Positions 14,208 to 15,494 of a stretch of 15,494 nt of DNA are shown here, piece by piece. How positions within the stretch are numbered: the stretch's first letter is position 1; every line of letters starts with the position of its first letter. The stretch comes from JASFTV01 sp050050615. Lineage in GTDB: Bacteria > Desulfobacterota > DSM-4660 > Desulfatiglandales > HGW-15. The DNA lies in contig JASFTV010000048.1 in assembly GCA_050050615.1 (NCBI GenBank), positions 1-15,494 on the forward strand, given 5' to 3'. Position numbers and translations under genes: made by a program. The notes beneath the pieces were generated by a model that saw nothing but the letters and a program-made list of their open reading frames with translations, ran no database searches and was not told the DNA's origin.

Positions 14208-15053
14208 ATGAGCACAGGCGTATTCTTCCATGAAATGTTCCGCGGCAAGGAATGGCTGATTATCGGGGACAAGTTCCGTAACTTTCCGCGCGCGATGAAA
14301 CATGCCCTGAAAATGCCCGAGGTGAAACTCTTCATCCCGGAAAAAGTGTCCGAACGATTGCTGCTCAAGGTTCACACGCCGAGATTTGTCGAAAGCCTCA
14401 AAAAGGCGTGGTACTGCGAAGGCGCCTTGTACTCTGTTGGTGGCTGTGTTGAGGCTGTGGAAAGGGTTCTTTCTGGTGAACTGGAAAATGCACTGGTCTT
14501 TACGGTTGCAGCCGGACATCACGCAGAAAGGGATTCGGCCTGGGGAGGCACCTATGCTTCGTGTGCAGGACCGGCATTGATCAATGCCCGCGAAAAATTA
14601 GGGCTGAAGAGATTCGCCATTCTTGATACGGACCGGCACCATGGGAACGGTACCAGGGACATATTTTATGACGATGATGACGTGCTCCATGTTTGTTTTT
14701 GCCATTGGGACCGCATAGAGGGTGACGGCACCAAAATCTGCGTGGACACGGCCTTCCCGAATACGGACGAAATCTACATGGAAAAAGTCAGAGAGGAATT
14801 CGTTTCGAGAGTTGGAGATTTCAATCCTGATATGATCCTGCACAACCTGGGACATGACACCTGCCGGCTGGATTACGGGGACCTCGGCTTGACCCGGGAA
14901 TTCTTTCCCAGGTTGGTCAAAGAGATCAAAGAATGCGCCAGAGGCGTATGTCAAGGCAAATACGTGGTGATAACCCACGGCGGAAGACGGGCCGATGTGG
15001 CCGAATATATTTTTCCGAGGATTATTGAGATATTGGCGGAGCACTGGGTCTGA
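14208..15053 (+). CDS. histone deacetylase-like metal hydrolase with Tyr-to-Arg change in the GGY motif
   Basis: 281 residues, cytoplasmic. The arginase/deacetylase fold is recognised by AAGHHAERDSAWGG (H104, H105), ILDTDRHHGNGT (D140, D142, H144, H145) and LGHDTCRLDYGDLGLT (D217). Zinc ligands by analogy with HDAC8 are D142, H144 and D217. The usual GGY motif, whose Tyr stabilises the reaction intermediate, reads H257-G-G-R260, so this residue is changed. Bacterial relatives remove acetyl groups from polyamines, acetoin-related compounds or protein lysines; the substrate here is unknown. It is shorter than most relatives (300-370). GGAGA and AAGAGAG lie before the ATG at 14208; an ATG at 14194 is out of frame. 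A GTCATTGCGAG-type repeat lies immediately upstream. Confidence 0.85.
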   Translation: MSTGVFFHEMFRGKEWLIIGDKFRNFPRAMKHALKMPEVKLFIPEKVSERLLLKVHTPRFVESLKKAWYCEGALYSVGGCVEAVERVLSGELENALVFTVAAGHHAERDSAWGGTYASCAGPALINAREKLGLKRFAILDTDRHHGNGTRDIFYDDDDVLHVCFCHWDRIEGDGTKICVDTAFPNTDEIYMEKVREEFVSRVGDFNPDMILHNLGHDTCRLDYGDLGLTREFFPRLVKEIKECARGVCQGKYVVITHGGRRADVAEYIFPRIIEILAEHWV

Positions 15054-15096
15054 CCACTAGATCCAAGAGGTGAGGTGGTCTTTAATATGGGAATGT

Positions 15097-15128
15097 TGGA
15101 GTACTGGGGTACTGGAGCGCTGGAGTAT
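15097..15128. repeat. four tandem 8-bp repeats, consensus TGGAGTAC
   Basis: TGGAGTAC, TGGGGTAC, TGGAGCGC and TGGAGTAT follow each other without gaps. Such degenerate TGGAGT repeats occur between genes in many deltaproteobacterial and candidate-phylum genomes (recollection). They may vary in copy number. Confidence 0.6.
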
Positions 15129-15326
15129 CGGATATTTTTGATTCTGGGTCGGAGCTTAGTGAAGCTTGCCGTGCCAAGCCGCGGGGCATCCGCGCGAAGG
15201 AGAGTGAATAAAAAATATCGCCCTCGGAACCGTTGCTTTGAATTGCTCCTCAATCGATGGATGAGTCACATTCATCGCCTCTTCAAGAGTGGAGAGTCCC
15301 ATGCAATGTGTTGGGAGTTCAAAAAG

Positions 15327-15356
15327 AAAAGGCAGGGCCAATGCCCCTGCCTTTTT
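15327..15356. terminator. bidirectional intrinsic terminator
   Basis: AAAAGGCAGGG (15327-15337) pairs with CCCTGCCTTTT (15345-15355) over a 7-nt loop. T-runs lie on both sides: TTTTT (15352-15356) on the plus strand, and the A-rich 15321-15330 read as T on the minus strand. It can serve both the deacetylase-like gene and the minus-strand frame to the right. Confidence 0.75.
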
Positions 15357-15364
15357 GAAGGTTC

Positions 15365-15494
15365 CTATGGACCAAAGCGTCGCCTATGCTTTTTCCATCT
15401 TCTTTTGCCTTTGTCTTTGGAGCATGGGACGATACTTATCTTGTCTGTCCCATGGATTTCCTTACCATCGAACATGACCCCACATAGCGTCGCC
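15365..15494 (-). CDS. possible 3' end of an unidentified minus-strand gene
   Basis: From the right window edge a minus-strand frame is open for 42 codons and stops at TAG 15367-15365. The visible peptide reads ATLCGVMFDGKEIHGTDKIS and ends in a very basic tail (KGKRRWKKHRRRFGP). Its main support is position: the stop lies nine bases before a terminator that works in this direction. No family is recognised and the length is short, so it could be a chance open frame. Confidence 0.35.
   Translation of the reverse strand, partial: ATLCGVMFDGKEIHGTDKISIVPCSKDKGKRRWKKHRRRFGP

Larger units (their letters stand above)
15054..15364. other. 311-bp stretch after the deacetylase-like gene
   Basis: No gene was supported. 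It holds four 8-bp tandem units (15097-15128), small palindromes around 15150-15200 (GCTTG/CAAGC and CGCG/CGCG pairs) and a strong bidirectional terminator at the right end. A minus-strand frame (15156-15341) starts inside that terminator without a ribosome-binding site and was not kept. Confidence 0.45.

Noticed and set aside
15156..15341. 61-codon minus-strand frame
   Set aside because: It starts at a TTG inside the bidirectional terminator without a ribosome-binding site and matches no family.
1..15494. CRISPR array, complete IS or phage genes
   Set aside because: No regularly spaced direct repeats, transposase or integrase domains, or structural phage genes were found on either strand.

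Overview
The window looks like chromosomal DNA from a Gram-negative, probably anaerobic bacterium. A member of Desulfobacterota or a related deltaproteobacterial lineage is my best guess. This rests on an exported CYCGC-type protein interrupted by an in-frame UGA that reads as selenocysteine, on cell-wall and periplasmic enzymes, on several MJ0042-like or double-zinc-ribbon membrane proteins, and on GC-rich dispersed palindromes of a kind common in that group. No rRNA, tRNA, CRISPR array, complete insertion sequence or phage gene was found. The taxonomy is inference.

Layout from left to right. Positions 1-2572 (+) hold the 3' end of an NlpC/P60 endopeptidase, a membrane-anchored class-C-beta-lactamase-like serine hydrolase, a DUF2809 membrane protein and a small Mth938-domain protein. 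Positions 2624-2776 hold a MITE-like inverted-repeat element, with a short ORF that runs into the start of a 586-residue metallophosphoesterase (2790-4550, +). Converging on it is a 1037-residue gene (4583-7696, -) that encodes a zinc ribbon, a degenerate protein kinase, a membrane segment, an HtrA/trypsin-like protease and a TPR-like tail. About 800 bp without a gene follows. Next come a DUF1285-like protein (8497-8958, +) and a cupin (9052-9453, +), with a terminator-like hairpin lying just before the cupin start. On the minus strand is the probable selenoprotein (9662-10111).

The right part has small genes separated by long, repeat-rich spacers. These are an unknown 88-residue protein, a tail-anchored zinc-ribbon protein, a 312-bp element of nested palindromes (11478-11789), two intrinsic terminators, and a zinc-ribbon/PH-like/TM2-like membrane protein (12380-13423). 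They are followed by a rhodanese-domain remnant, a nested palindromic repeat (14045-14186) and a histone-deacetylase-like hydrolase (14208-15053). At the right edge a minus-strand coding remnant faces a bidirectional terminator.

The genes do not form one obvious pathway. Two themes recur: proteins that place a cytoplasmic zinc ribbon in front of a membrane segment (three genes), and envelope or periplasmic functions (peptidoglycan peptidase, serine hydrolase, periplasmic protease, exported selenoprotein). The clearest unusual finding is the UGA-interrupted CYCGC protein. The reading frame past the UGA continues the family's conserved C-terminal sequence, and the UGA falls exactly where a U-x-x-C redox motif would be.
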